64,000 nucleotides of DNA from Pelomyxa schiedti (Eukaryota > Evosea > Pelobiontida > Pelomyxidae), in NCBI GenBank assembly GCA_020536535.1, contig JAHLWZ010000796.1:62001-126000 (forward strand). The letters are read 5' to 3'. A program made the position numbers and the translations under genes. This document shows, piece after piece, positions 49,891 through 62,041 of this stretch; position 1 is the stretch's first letter, and every line of letters begins with the position of its first letter. Below the pieces are notes generated by a model. That model made no database searches and was not told the DNA's origin. It saw nothing but the letters and a program-made list of their open reading frames with translations.

Positions 49891-52541
49891 ATGACTACGG
49901 GTGTGGACGGCGGATCTGCGTATAACGTGCAATCACGCCCCGCGGTATGGATCTCGTACTTTGTTGCTGTGGGTTTTTCCTGACCTTTGTCAGGCTCAGC
50001 TATCACCTGAGGCCGCGGAATATGAAAGCGAACTTGAAGGATTGACGATCAACTCAAAACCGATTATCAATAGTCTGACCATAATTGCTGGTGAGAATAT
50101 GGATGCCGCACCAGATATTGTAGCCACAATTGAAAGGCGCATAGAGACCGTATGTCCTTGGTTTTCCATTCCTTTTTTTTTTTTCTTCCACTGACACTTT
50201 GCGAAGGCTCCAAGCAACCAGAAATTGCCTGCGTTGTATTTGTTGGATTCTATCATTAAGAACATTGGAGGAGCATATGTCAACCTATTTGCACGAAACA
50301 TAGTGAACACGTTCATACGGACTTTTGTTGGTGTTGATGACAGTACACGAGAGGCCTTGCTTCGTTTACTACGTACTTGGCAACAACAACCAATTTTTCC
50401 AATGGCGGCTGTAAGGGCGATCGAAGTTGCCTTGCGACTGCCGTCACCTACAGCAGCCCCCGTACCACCTCTCCCTCCAATAGTTCCGGCTGTATCTTCT
50501 AGTGGATTTCTTGGTGAGCATGGAGGTAAGGCTTTTCTGCAATGGGTTCTTCTAAAAGTCCAACAGGAGTACAGCCAACAAACCCGTCCTTCCAGGTAAA
50601 TAGTCTAAATATAAATATATTTTCTCTTCCTTTAACTTTCTCTTAGTACCTGCCAAGACCAGATCCTCTACCACCCCCAATGCCTCTTCAACAACCCACC
50701 CTACTTCCAGCTAATGATGTACCAATACAATCACAACCGCATTTCACCCCAGACCGATGGCATTATCCTGGGAGGATGGATCAGATTCCACCTCCACAAT
50801 CACAATTGCAACCACCAATGCAGTCCCACTTACTTGCTCGTGTAAGCACCGTCACAAACAGGTTTGAGTGTGTTCATCAGCTCACCGTCATCTTACATCT
50901 CCACCACAGGGAAGCACTTGTCAATGAACTTGCTTTCGATGAGGAATCTTATTCCCGCCAGTCCATGTACCCTGTAATGCAACAACCCCCACCCCAACAA
51001 CCACCTCCACCTCAGCCACAATTCCAAGCACCCCCACCAAATATCGACCCTTATTTGTCCACCCCCCAGCCATTATATTCCCAACCAGCACCTCAATTCG
51101 CACCCCAACACCAAGAAAGACACCGACCATTCAGACGGCATCCACACGAATATGGCCCTCCAAAGATGCCTCAAAATAGGTCACATGGACCACAGATGTA
51201 TACACCACCACCACCTAATACACCAGAATGGGCAAACTCTGAGTACACAGACTATCCCCCGCAAACCCACCAGCCGGGTCGAAATGGTCCTCACTTTCCT
51301 CAGCAACAACCGTCACGATTTCCCCACCCACAGCAGCACCACCCTCCACCTCACCATAGGCCACACCAAAACTACCCTCCTCCATCACAAAATGTGCCTG
51401 CACACACGCAGTATGTACAATGCATAAAGTGAGTCCATTAGTAATTATTCTGCAGACAACACAGTGCAGTTGTAGAGGCATTGTATAGGGGAATAGGTTA
51501 TGGGGGATTTGCAGCACAATGCACAGTATAGCCTTCATTCTCCCTTTTCATTCTGACTCTACTGCAGACTTGTGGGCTCCGGTTCACAACGGCAGAGATT
51601 TTAAATCAACACATGGACTGGCACTTTGCGTGGAATAAACGGGACAAGCAAAGGGCTCATCATGCACTATCTCGCTCTTGGTTTCCGTCTGCCTTTGATT
51701 GGGCTCGCTCTCGTGCTGAATGTATTGCCTTGGTTTGTTTAACCTCAGTCACCATAATCTAGCCCCTCTGTGCCCTGACACCAGTCCAGCCGACCAGAGG
51801 GTAGTATCAACAAGCACTGGTGTTAGTACTGTCATTCCAAGTGGAGAGGCTGTGAATTTAACGGTTAGACTGCCCCAACAGAATTGCAAGACTGGCGGCA
51901 CAATTGCCCCACTAGCAGAAGTGGAACCAGCCGAGCCAATTTTTGAAGTGGTCGCAGATGACCGCCAACCGAACTGTAGTTACTGCAATGAACTATTTGT
52001 AACAAAGTATAATCATGAAAAGGAAGAATGGATGTTGCAGTGTGTGCTGAAACCCCCTCCCTTCTTGGTTAACTTGCTCTAGAAACGCTGTCATTGACCC
52101 AAGTACCAATAAAATTGTACACGTGAAGTGCTTGAATGCTGCAATGTCTGGTGAGCCCTTTTGTTAACTTCACTTTCCTCACATAGTTCCCAGGCAACAT
52201 CAATAAATACATTTCTGCTGATATTTCTTCCGCTTTGAATGCCGATACAAATAATGTAAACCACGTTAACATTAAACTCAGGGTTTTCCCTTCAACAATT
52301 AAATGTTATAAAACAACCCACACTTTGCAAAGACATCGTTAGATTCATATGCCTTATCTTAAAAAAAACTACAAAACAAAAAAAGGGTGAACTACATTAT
52401 TCTGAGCCTGACCCCAAGAGACCACGTACTGCTTATGATTTTATGAACCAAGCAATACTTGAAACACCCATAACCAACAAAGCAATGGATGCAAATATAA
52501 CTTGCCCTCAAATCACACCAACACTAGCAAACTCACACTGA
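49891..52541 (+). CDS. PCF11: Pcf11, cleavage and polyadenylation factor
   Basis: Nuclear factor of pre-mRNA 3'-end processing and transcription termination. From the ATG at 49891: the CTD-interacting domain (EYESELEGLTINSKPIINSLTIIAGE, then KLPALYLLDSIIKNIGGAY, FVGVDDSTREALLRLLRTW) that binds RNA polymerase II CTD. A long Pro/Gln-rich linker (to about 51420) follows. Then a zinc finger CGLRFTTAEILNQHMDWHFAWNKRDK with SRSWFPSAFDW, a second finger ending CSYCNELF...DPSTNKIVHVKC, and a KRPRTAYDF tail. This is the classic Pcf11 domain order. The last exons (from about 52085) join by introns with consistent phase. Six or more introns; start chosen as the first ATG ahead of the CID. Confidence 0.8.
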
Positions 52542-52999
52542 GTTCCCCTTCTATGTGGAGGTGGTATGGTTCCGAGCCATGACCGTAGCAGCTCTTGGTT
52601 CGTTTCTTTTTTGTTTTATTTCGTGTTTCTTCACTTCTTGGCAAAAAATGGAGCCAAAATAAAACAAACTATTTTTTTTTCCGTTTTCTTTTAGAAAATA
52701 AGTGAAATGGTTGGGGAGATGTATTCTCGTAGTTCCAATACTCCCATTATCTTCTGTGGGTTTGGTTGGTTGCTGGAGATTCAATTATACCTTGCTGCGT
52801 TTGTGAAATGCAATCCTTGTGTCCAAGTAAGTACGGTACTGCCGAACCGTGTATTTCTGATGCACGATAACGAACCCGGGAGCCTGAGCTCTGTGGTTTG
52901 ATGTGGTTGACTTTCTAAAACCCGGCGGCAACGCAGTTGTTGCAACAAAGAAAATTTTTTGAAATGGAATTAGCATAGGAGCTATGGGTCAGTGCGTTT
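52542..52999. other. Intergenic region between convergent genes
   Basis: About 460 bp between the stops of Pcf11 and the ankyrin gene. Small frames on both strands (for example 52707-52901) show no domain or splice support. Poly(T) runs suggest transcription-end or 3' UTR sequence. I see nothing else in it. Confidence 0.4.
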
Positions 53000-55996
53000 T
53001 TAGAGTTTGTGGGGTCTTGTTGAACTCGGAGACAGTAGGCAGAGAATGCCTATGAGAAGGTCCTTGTGAAGGTGCCCTATGGTATAGGAACAGGGAGAGG
53101 AAGTTTGTATTGCAGAGAATTTCCAGCACAGTAGGACCTGAATAACTACTTTTCGTAGCCACGGAGCACAATCCCGGTGTGATGCTGGGGTCCAGTAGCA
53201 TTCTGCCGAGAATTTCGCAATCGCGGGAAGCTGGGCCCATTTTCCAAGGGAGTCCAGGTGCTGCCGGCTTGTGAGCTGTGCTCCCCAGCGCCACAGAATG
53301 TCCGCGATGTCAATGGACTTCCGGCGAATGGCTAGGTAAAGGTGGTCCGAGTGCGGTACGGCCCCATAATCTAGCAGCAGCTTCACGACGTGTACGTTGG
53401 TGCTCTTGATGGAGTACCTGAGTGGAGTGCGTGGCTCGGGGGTGTTTGGGTCCGCGCCGGCTTTGAGGAGCATCTCTGTTTGGTCGGGGGAGTATCTGAC
53501 TGCTGTAATCAGTGTATCCGCACTTGGCTCGGCTCCGCGCTGCAGAAGAAGTGAAGTCATTTGGGAACTTGACTTGTATGAGCACACAATGGAGTGCCGG
53601 AGGTGTTCTGTATTTGGATGTGTTAGGAACTTTTGTACAAGCGGTAGCGAGCCCGCCTTAATTGATTCTATCAACGCAGACGAAGCTGCCGAAGAACATT
53701 GGGATGATAGGGTACGAGTGAAAGCTTGGGAAAAAAGTGAACAGAGGTCATCAATCCAACTTAATGGCTTGAAACCTGAAATTGAGGACTGAAGTTGATT
53801 GGCTTTCTTTACCAAAGCAGACAACAAACGAATAGTTGGTGTACTGGTAATTTTTGTGCGTATCAGCTCAAGGAAAGGGGGTCTTTGGTCTTCTTGGAGA
53901 AGAATAAGTATATTGGCGGCGGCTTTTGCAGTCTTTGTATTAGATACTGCTTTAATTGAGCAGGTGAGAAATGCGCGTAGCAACTGAAAACCCACAAGAG
54001 AAAGATGACTTCCAGACAAACTAGAAAGGATCTCCAGTGCTGTGACAGTGTGTGGGGACTGAGATTCACAGCATGATGTTATTACCTTCTTAATATTCTC
54101 AGGAATCTTCAGCAAGGAAAACAGTTTGGTAAAATGTTGGGCATCAATATGTACTACTCTCTTTCCGTCATTGATAGTCTTTAGAATGACATCAACTAAC
54201 AGGGTTTCTTGTTCTGGTGTTGGTATGAGGATTGTATTTGCAAGAACGCAAACAGCTGCTGGCAGAGTAACAGATTGACTTCCTGCTTGCAAACTTGACA
54301 CTACACATTCATAAATTTCATTTCTTTGTGAGCTTGTATAAGTGGTTGGATTTGTACGCTTCAATAGAGTACATATACAGCCTACAGTTAAACATTTATA
54401 TATTGTGCATGTGGTTGTATGCTTCATAAGAGCTGGAATGAGCACTGAACTTAATTCAGCTGAGATTGACCCAAATCGTTCCTGTTTCGCAATAATTCCC
54501 CATTTTTCTTGGCGTGCATGAGCTTGCCTCGACGAAGTTAGAGATGCACATGAACTGGAGATGATGTCTGCATCGTGAACAGCCGAGTTCTGAATAAGTG
54601 TTATGCCTAACAGTGGTGTGCTGCGTTCTATGAACTTCCTCACATCTGGAATACGCAGCAATATTGACTCCTCCATCAAAGTCAACAGGTTTGATGGTTG
54701 TGGTACCGTATTTTGGTATTTGAAAATCTTTTGGAGAGCACAAGAGAGGGCATTGCAAGAGATTGACGAGAAGGTGCCCTCACAGAGACCTTTTAAAGAT
54801 GTAAAAAGTAGTTCTTTAATAGGTTGTTTCAAAAGTGTTATCGCGCTCTCATTGGTAGCGAATTTGGAAAAGATGTGAGGGATAAAGTGAAAAATTAGTG
54901 GATCACTGGTTTCTATCAGGTGATTGAGGCACAAAAGGTTCCAATTCCTATCTATGCATACAGTGAACACAAGAAACTTCGCCAGGTGGCCGGCGACATA
55001 GTTTTGATGAACAACACTCTCTTTGCCCATCCAGTTCAGCATGTGCATAGCCGCCGCCTGCAGTCCTTCCCTTATGGGATGTTCCAAATCCAGCCACAAC
55101 GCCGGGCAGTTCCTTGCCCTTCTCGCAAACGATGCAAGCAGCATGGAAGCACCCACCACGTGCCCCTCATCAGCACCAACGTCCATGGTGTCATTAATCT
55201 CATCAGACTCACTGCTCGTCGAATAGCTATCGAACGGTTCCCCGCCATTTTCGCCATCTTCCTCATCCTCATCATCACCGTCACCATTGTCAGAGTCACC
55301 ATCGGCGTTAGCATCGGCATCGGAATCACCACTTGTGCCTGGTGAGGTTTCCCTGAGCTTCTTGTGGTACCTGACAATGTGGCGGCGGATTGTCAGCATC
55401 AAGGTCAGCAGTGACATCTCAGGCATCGCGGCCAGCATGAACCTGGCCTCCCTGCCCGACGCAGTGCGGCACAGGAACACCCGCTCCATCACTCTCCTCC
55501 CAATGACCCCCCCACTGCGGCTGGTTTTCCCCACTCGCGAGGGAGGCGCCGGGACGAGGGCCTCGTAGCGGGCCAGGTGAGGAGCCAAAGCGGCCGGCCA
55601 GTCCCAGTCCTTGTCCCTGTACAAAGGCAACCACCGCGACGCCGAGTCCGAGTCCGCGCCGCCTCGGGAGGAGCAGGAGGAGCAGCAGCTGGCGCTGGCG
55701 GGCAGGCCGGCGCCGCCGCGCCCCACTGGCTCCGCTGCGTCCCCGCTCGCGGCAGACTCTGCAAGGGAAGGAGCGGGACCCTGCGCGGGCGGAAGCCGCG
55801 CGGAATCGGGGGCGCGAGAGCGGGCCAGGGACACGGCGGACGCGGCGTCGGCGCGCTGGCGGAGGCGCGTCTGCTGGGCGCGGGAGGACACCACGGTCGC
55901 GGCGTCGTTCCACTTGGGTTCGTTGGTGCGCCTGTCCGGCAACTGATGACTGCCGTTGCTGTTGTCCTGCGTCTCTCTGGCTTCTGTTGTTTTCAT
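53000..55996 (-). CDS. Intronless ankyrin-repeat protein with helical mid-region
   Basis: One uninterrupted frame of about 998 codons. The leader is Ala/Arg/Ser-rich and GC-rich (54900-55950), with an acidic Asp/Gly/Glu run (about 55250). The middle is helical and resembles ARM/HEAT-type repeats. The C-terminal quarter holds ankyrin repeats: LVQKFLTHPN, SLLLQRGAEPS, EMLLKAGADPN, RYSIKSTNVHVVKLLLDYGA and AIRRKSIDIADILWRWGA. After them comes a short helical C-terminus (HLHKDLLIGILCLL), faintly like a SOCS box, which I do not claim. Single-exon structure contrasts with its neighbours. The first ATG in frame is at 55996. Likely a protein-interaction or ubiquitin-ligase adaptor. Confidence 0.65.
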   Translation of the reverse strand: MKTTEARETQDNSNGSHQLPDRRTNEPKWNDAATVVSSRAQQTRLRQRADAASAVSLARSRAPDSARLPPAQGPAPSLAESAASGDAAEPVGRGGAGLPASASCCSSCSSRGGADSDSASRWLPLYRDKDWDWPAALAPHLARYEALVPAPPSRVGKTSRSGGVIGRRVMERVFLCRTASGREARFMLAAMPEMSLLTLMLTIRRHIVRYHKKLRETSPGTSGDSDADANADGDSDNGDGDDEDEEDGENGGEPFDSYSTSSESDEINDTMDVGADEGHVVGASMLLASFARRARNCPALWLDLEHPIREGLQAAAMHMLNWMGKESVVHQNYVAGHLAKFLVFTVCIDRNWNLLCLNHLIETSDPLIFHFIPHIFSKFATNESAITLLKQPIKELLFTSLKGLCEGTFSSISCNALSCALQKIFKYQNTVPQPSNLLTLMEESILLRIPDVRKFIERSTPLLGITLIQNSAVHDADIISSSCASLTSSRQAHARQEKWGIIAKQERFGSISAELSSVLIPALMKHTTTCTIYKCLTVGCICTLLKRTNPTTYTSSQRNEIYECVVSSLQAGSQSVTLPAAVCVLANTILIPTPEQETLLVDVILKTINDGKRVVHIDAQHFTKLFSLLKIPENIKKVITSCCESQSPHTVTALEILSSLSGSHLSLVGFQLLRAFLTCSIKAVSNTKTAKAAANILILLQEDQRPPFLELIRTKITSTPTIRLLSALVKKANQLQSSISGFKPLSWIDDLCSLFSQAFTRTLSSQCSSAASSALIESIKAGSLPLVQKFLTHPNTEHLRHSIVCSYKSSSQMTSLLLQRGAEPSADTLITAVRYSPDQTEMLLKAGADPNTPEPRTPLRYSIKSTNVHVVKLLLDYGAVPHSDHLYLAIRRKSIDIADILWRWGAQLTSRQHLDSLGKWAQLPAIAKFSAECYWTPASHRDCAPWLRKVVIQVLLCWKFSAIQTSSPCSYTIGHLHKDLLIGILCLLSPSSTRPHKL

Positions 55997-56058
55997 CGCA
56001 TTTCTCTGAACTTGACGTTTCGTCTGCACCGAATTTTTTCGTGCTCCTTCTTAGCACC
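55997..56058. promoter_or_regulatory. Very short divergent intergenic region
   Basis: Only 62 bp separate the start codon of the ankyrin gene (minus) and that of the DUF5054 gene (plus). Both 5' UTRs must overlap or be very short, so the two genes probably share a bidirectional promoter reaching into the coding regions. Confidence 0.6.
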
Positions 56059-58966
56059 ATGCCGGCTGTGAGGTTGTGGCTGTTGCTGCTGTGTGTTTTG
56101 GGTCTGCAGTTTGTCGTTATGGGACGACCCGCTGCTGGGAGTGGTGGGGGGTGTGAGTTTAGAAACGCTTCAGAAATAGAGCGACTCTACGTGGTCTGGT
56201 CTAATCACTTTGATGCTGGGTAGAATTCTTTCTATCTTTCTATTTGTTTCGTCTTAGGGACCAATTTTAAGGTTCACTGATTACTTGGTCAAAGTTCTTG
56301 ACAAGTAAAACTTCTTTTTTTTTTTTTGCCCATAGGAAACACATGATTAAGGTACTTTAACCATTTCTTTCCCTTGGCTGTTCGGACTGTTAATGAACTG
56401 GACAATCGAGATACAGAAGATTATTACATTTGGACTTGTGAAGCCCCTTGGGGAATGTCCATATATTTGGATGATAACTGTGACCAGTTACTGGTACCAC
56501 AACAGATGGGGGAGCTCAACTGCCCCACTGCATTGGACCGAAAGTCTGTTATTGATACTATCAATGTTCATTCCCCCGATTCTCCTGCCACCCAACCTGC
56601 TTGACAGAGTGGAAACATCACTTGGGGAGCTCTTCCTTTTACTCCAGAAACAGAACTATTTGATGCCTCGCTATTGGCAGAAGCACTTGACTTGAACCAG
56701 CGAATTGATAGAATGCTTGGTAGGAATTCGTCCATAGTGATGAATCAAAGAGACGTTCCCATGCTCACTCGCGCAGGTTTGCATTTCCTCCTTTCTGCGA
56801 GCTCACAAAGCACATTCTCGCAGCAATCCCGGTTCTAAATTCGAAGGGAATAAGAGCTATATCTATTGGAGTAAATGGAGCAACACCACCAGCTGGTACC
56901 TCCAGTCCTTTCGTATGGCGTGACCCCATTAGGTGTGCAGTGAATGGAATCTAGTTTCTTTTCTCAGTTCATTCAACCAGTGGTGGCGAAGTAATCGTAT
57001 TTGTGCACGCAGGAGGCTATGGTGGAATTATGCCAGAAGATTTAGTGTGTGTTGACGGTTGGACAACAGCACTTGCCACCTACTGGCATGGGGATAATGA
57101 CGGCCCCCAGTATGCCGCTGAGGTTCAAAGCATATATGCAGGATTACGAGACATGTACAAAAACGCTCAAATAATCACCGGGTCTCTGGACGACTATGTC
57201 AGAGAGTTGGAGACAATAAAGGTGAAACATTTGGCAGTTCCAGTTCCATAATCTAACAATCCACAGAGCCAACTCCCTGTTGTCACTACAGAGTTTGGAG
57301 ACAGTTGGATTTATGGTGTACCTTCTGATCCATATAAGAATGCTAAATATTCTACAATCTCTCGATTAAGAAAGCAATGCGTTCTGAATGGTGAAAGTGA
57401 ATGCAACTCTGACACAAACCCTGCTTTTGCTGCTTTCAACTTATTGCTTGTGAAGTCAACCGAGCACACTTGGGGATTGAGTGTATTTGCATTTTGTTTT
57501 GTACTTTTTCCCACCTTACCCAGGTCAATGACTATCTGGCTGATTATACAAACTGGTCAAATGAAAATTTCAATTCTGTTAGGAACCAGTCCAATTTCGT
57601 TTCAATGGAAGATTCATGGAGAGAACAGCGTGAATACCTTGACAATGCGGTGCTCTCCCTTGGTTCAGCTTCCCCTCTGGCAGATGCTATTGAGGACGCA
57701 CTAACAGAAGTACGACTATCCCTTTTAATTGTGCTGAGCTGCTATAGTTACTTCCTACTATTCCAAATCCATCAGCCAGTGGCTATATCTCAGTTCCTTT
57801 GAATTCAGTATTCGAGTGCAATAACTTGGTGTACGAATTTGACACACAAAGTGGAGGAATAGCTTCTCTCAAAAATTCCCTATCTGGAACCAGCTGGGCA
57901 AGCTCTGATCATCAGATCGCTTCTTTGGTCTACCAGGTGATACATCGGGTGTTTTCAATCAATTCTTATGTAAGCAGACATTTGATGAAGATGATTACAA
58001 CAATTACTTCAACGATTACTTTTACCAGCAGGTCATCTTCCCAATTTTAGGAAAAAACTCTTAATCATCATGATAGCCTCCTCCCGATTGGATGAAAAAT
58101 GGTTCTTCGATCCCTCAATGTTTATTGTTAATGCTACAACAGATTTTGGAAAGACCGGAGTTGAAGTTGGCAATCCAGAGCATGGCACATGGTACCCTTC
58201 TTTGGCAGCTCTATGGCAACGCAACAATGACGGTTGCGACGTAATTGCTGAATTGTCATTCCCACTTGAAGCTGCAACAAATTATGGTGCCCCTATTCAT
58301 GCTTGGCTTGCAGTCGAGTCAACTACTGACTCTGACTCCTCTACACTGTCACTCACCCTCACTATCTCTAACAAGACAGCTTCCCGCCTTCCAGAATCCT
58401 GCTTCTTCTCATTCAATCCTGATACTACATCCCAACCCGGTTCGTGGTGGATTGTGAAGGTAAACACACAAATAAACAATCTCCACTCGAACACACAATT
58501 CTTTCCCTTTCCCCACAAAACAGCTCCCAATTGACAAAACATGCAGGTTGGTGAACCCGTGGACCCGCTTGACGTCGGGGTGAATGGCTCTAGCCACCTT
58601 CACGCCATTGACACCTCTGATGCATGGCCGGGCCAAAGCGGTGGATGGAATTCTGCATATGGAGAAGCCAATTCCCACACACCCTTGTTTGCTGTTGCCT
58701 CTGTGGATGTGCCCCTTATCACTGTTGACATCCTTAGCCCCTTCCCAACCCCTCTTACTCCTCTGAATTCCGTTGGTAATGGTGTTGCCTACAATATTTG
58801 GAACAACATTTGGTGTGTCCCCAAATTGATCCTGAACTAGTTATTTCCTCCCTTTTCTCACTAACGCCTCGTTTATCTCAGGGGAACAAACTATGTACAG
58901 TGGTTTCCTTTCATGATGGAAGGCGAGGGGGCCTATGCTTTCCGTTTTAATGTTCTTGCTTCTTAA
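56059..58966 (+). CDS. Secreted DUF5054-family (GH38-like) glycosidase
   Basis: The ATG at 56059 opens a signal peptide (LWLLLLCVLGLQFVVMG). The catalytic-type region starts IERLYVVWSNHFDAG, then YYIWTCEAPWGMSIYLDD, and later RAISIGVNGATPPA, ATYWHGDNDGPQYAA, TTEFGDSWIYGVPSDPYKN and KSTEHTWGL. These are the marks of DUF5054 proteins, which resemble family 38 alpha-mannosidases. The C-terminal beta-sandwich ends GTNYVQWFPFMMEGEG. The protein is built from about nine exons with introns of 30 to 100 nt; the first two exon joins (around 56220-56370) are approximate. An acid-hydrolase role in glycan digestion, in lysosome or outside, is an inference from fold. Confidence 0.7.
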
Positions 58967-59022
58967 ACAAAAACCCAAAAAAAAGTTGAAACTTTTTCTC
59001 TTTTCCCACAGCAATAGGGGCT

Positions 59023-61880
59023 TTAGAAAACATATTGTTCATCACATATTTCCTGCAAGTCAACAACAGCCATATCAGCCTCGTAATGTAATGCTTTCTG
59101 AACAATGAAGGTGGTATTTGGAGATAATAGTATCTCGTCCTCACATCTGACATAAGATAGAGGGCACAAATCCCTTCCTGTAAGTATTGACAATCTAAAT
59201 ACTACACCCCCTTCAGTAGTGCCTGTTCCAGCAAAGTTGTATTTAGCCACATTGAGAGATGTAGTGGAAGATGAGAACCCAGTCCATCTCACTAGTCTTC
59301 CAAGGCGGTATTCTGACCGAATGCTATCGAATATAGACGGTCCAGATGATGACCTCAGTCCTGAATCTACTGAAGGCTGACGCACACCGCGATAAACAGT
59401 TGTTACAACTGCAGGAAGCTTAGCTAACGCGGAAAGCAAGTGGAATAGATAGCCACGCCAGGCTGCCATTTTCTGTGCCTAAAGAGATAGAATTCCATTA
59501 GTTTTGTTGGACTACATGGAATAAGCAACCAAGTGGCTGTTTACCTTTCTTTGACGGAGGTCATCATTGAGTGCAAAATACAAGTTGTCTTTTGGGGACT
59601 CGGCGGCCATTCCAAGATCAAAAGTATACAATGTGATTGCAAGCAGGTCATCTTCTGTAAGGTTTGCAGATCGCAAGGATACCTTCAAGGTGTGAGACAA
59701 CTTGAAGTTGTCTGAGGTTTTCACCCAACTGGAAGACCGGAACTCAGGTCACGGACAAATAGCTTGCATGTCTTCACCATGTACTGGAGCATTGGTAGCT
59801 GCAGTTGACTCTCATGGCTTAATAACTCAGTCTCAACAGAGGATGGCGTAAAGCCCGGTGGGAATCGTAAGTAATCCCGCAGAGATAAAACTTCATCCAC
59901 AGAGTCCAAAATCCTGGAAGATGATGGGGTTTTTGTTTCAGCTGCTGTGAGTATTCCGGGAGGAGGCCGGGCGGCAGCAGAAGAAGCTGCAGAATCTCGC
60001 TGATTCAGGTCAGAAGCATCTCTTCTATTTAGATCTTCTCCTTGTGCTGTTGCCGTATCAGTGCGGGTAGAGGTGCTAGTAGTCGGTGTTGTAAAAGTAG
60101 TTGAACTTGTCCTCAGCGGTGTAGGGAAAGAGGGCAAGGGGGTGGTGGTCGGGCATTCACATGACGTTTTATCACAAGTGGCATCACATATGGTGGCAAT
60201 ACTTGTGATACTTTTCTTGCATAAAGGACACAGAGGTTCTCTTTTTGAGACTCCTTTTCCACACGAGCCACATATTTGATGCATGCACTCAAGAAGCAGA
60301 AGAGTAATCGGTGCAGCATAGCACACCTGCGCGGGTAATCAAACAGAATAGTTGAGACATGGTTTTACCTTGCACATTATTGAAGCTTCATCTGGCATTA
60401 TTGGAAGGTGGGCAAGTGGTGTGAGACTGTGTTGATAGGTGACAAACGTAGGTGTGCAGTGTACTAGAGGAGGATGCTCAATTAAACTGGGATCCGCATG
60501 GCACCAGAATTGCCAGTTCCACTTATTATATTCACCACAATGAAGTTCACAAAGAGTATTCTTCTTTGATCTAAAGGTAACATTAAATATGCATATTCCT
60601 AGTGATTAGGAAACCTGTAGAAGATGTGCTTTGTGGTGGAAAGGCAAAGTCCTGATGTATCTTTGAAAACGAAGAGGATAAAGAGTCAGTGCCATTAGAA
60701 GTCAGGCTACATGAATACCCAATGCAGGCTCGCCTTGAATGTGAACAAAATCCATCAACTCCCACTTCCAAGCGTTATAGGAGCCTCTATGAAACTCTAA
60801 TACTATGCCGCTTGTGCTACATGTAACAAGAGACTGCTGGAACTCCGACATGAAAACCTTAGGGCACACAGTTATTGGGGGAACAGGGCGGCCAGAAGAC
60901 TGAATAATGGTAATGATTTTATTCACTACCCAGTGCCCAAATTCCCAGTGAATATTATAACTGGAGAGAGATTAGACCAGCTCAAAAACCGATTTCACTA
61001 AGTATGATTAGGACTTACATTTCATTGTCATGAATAAACACAAGTGTCTTATATCCCTGTGCATAGGAAATCTGGCCATTTTTAACAGCAGGCAAGTTTA
61101 GGTCTTGTCCAATACTGTAACCCTGCCAATTCCAATTATTGTATGTGCCTGGGATATCAGTCTAGCAAAACGGTTATCAATATGGACAAACCTTGATGCA
61201 ATTCTTGTAGATTTCCAGAGCCATCGAAGTAAAAGATATGTGTTGAATCTTTCAATCCAATAGCAGCAAGACAGCTTCCAGGTAATACACCAACAATATG
61301 GCCAGCCATCTTATCAACTCTGCTGGTGCTCCAAATATCATTTGAAAAGTTTAGTTCCCAAACTCCATTGTCTTCTGCTGTCTGAAATGATAAGCAAGAA
61401 TATTTCCATCTTGGAATTTACGAAGAAGAGCCGTTTTCCTCTGTCATTTACTATCAAAGCTGGGTCACATGTTGCCTTTGGGTGCCTCATTCCAATTCTA
61501 ACGCATTCAGAGATTCCACATGAGTCAGGTGTCCATCCATTGTATTCACCAGTGTGATACTCATACAACAAGCCGTTTTCTTCTTGTATTAATGGGGGGG
61601 GAAAAAAAAGGCAATGTGTCATAATTACCTCCACGAAAGAACACATGATAAGAAGAATTAGAAACATACACAGCACAAGAATTCTGAATAACGGTAAGTA
61701 ACGAAGGGGAAAGGGAAAAAAAAAAAAAAAAAAAGAGGAAGGAACAACGAAAGGGGCAGCGGGGCAAGGAGGCCTGGTTTTTGCCATGGCATCGAAACAA
61801 CACCATCTCCACTGCCACCCTCCTTCTGCATTCTTATGCGTAGCGCACACGCGACCACCGCTTACCCACACCCCCAACAT
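59023..61880 (-). CDS. Lectin-like propeller, RING finger and ADP-ribosyltransferase fusion
   Basis: One multi-exon gene. N-terminal blades of a lectin-like beta-propeller: NGLLYEYHTGEYNGW, AEDNGVWELNFSND, STHIFYFDGSGNLQELH, QGYKTLVFIHDNEI. Then a C3HC4-type RING finger (CKVCYAAP...LECMHQICGSC...CPLCKKSI, about 60180-60350), likely a ubiquitin ligase. After a Thr/Ser-rich linker, a mono-ADP-ribosyltransferase domain: TEDDLLAITLYT, AVVTTVYRGVR (Arg), WTGFSSSTTS, CEDEILLSPNT (ExE glutamates), the complete R-S-E set. Joins at RLFF/TAEDN, MCK/VCY, SS/DNFKLS and RQRK/AQKMA all keep phase. The start at 61880 is less certain, as the first exon has no recognisable domain. It may act on bound glycans or bacteria, but that is inference. 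Confidence 0.7.
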
Positions 61881-62041
61881 GTCCGAGATCTAGATCTCTT
61901 GTACCGTTTCAAAAACCAACCGTGCGCTTTTCCAGGTGCAGGAGAATTTCTCAGGTCATCAAAGATCAACAACAAGAGATCTAAAATTCCGGAGGAAGCA
62001 GAGAAAAAGTTTTGATAGGAGGAGGTGGTGTTGAGATCTCC

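Noticed and set aside
52707-52901. 64-codon plus-strand frame after Pcf11
   Set aside because: Short and without domain signal; the region is A/T-rich 3' flank.
61342-61880. Separate transmembrane protein suggested by the hydrophobic frame
   Set aside because: The hydrophobic stretch is a T-rich intron; the exons on both sides join to propeller blades.
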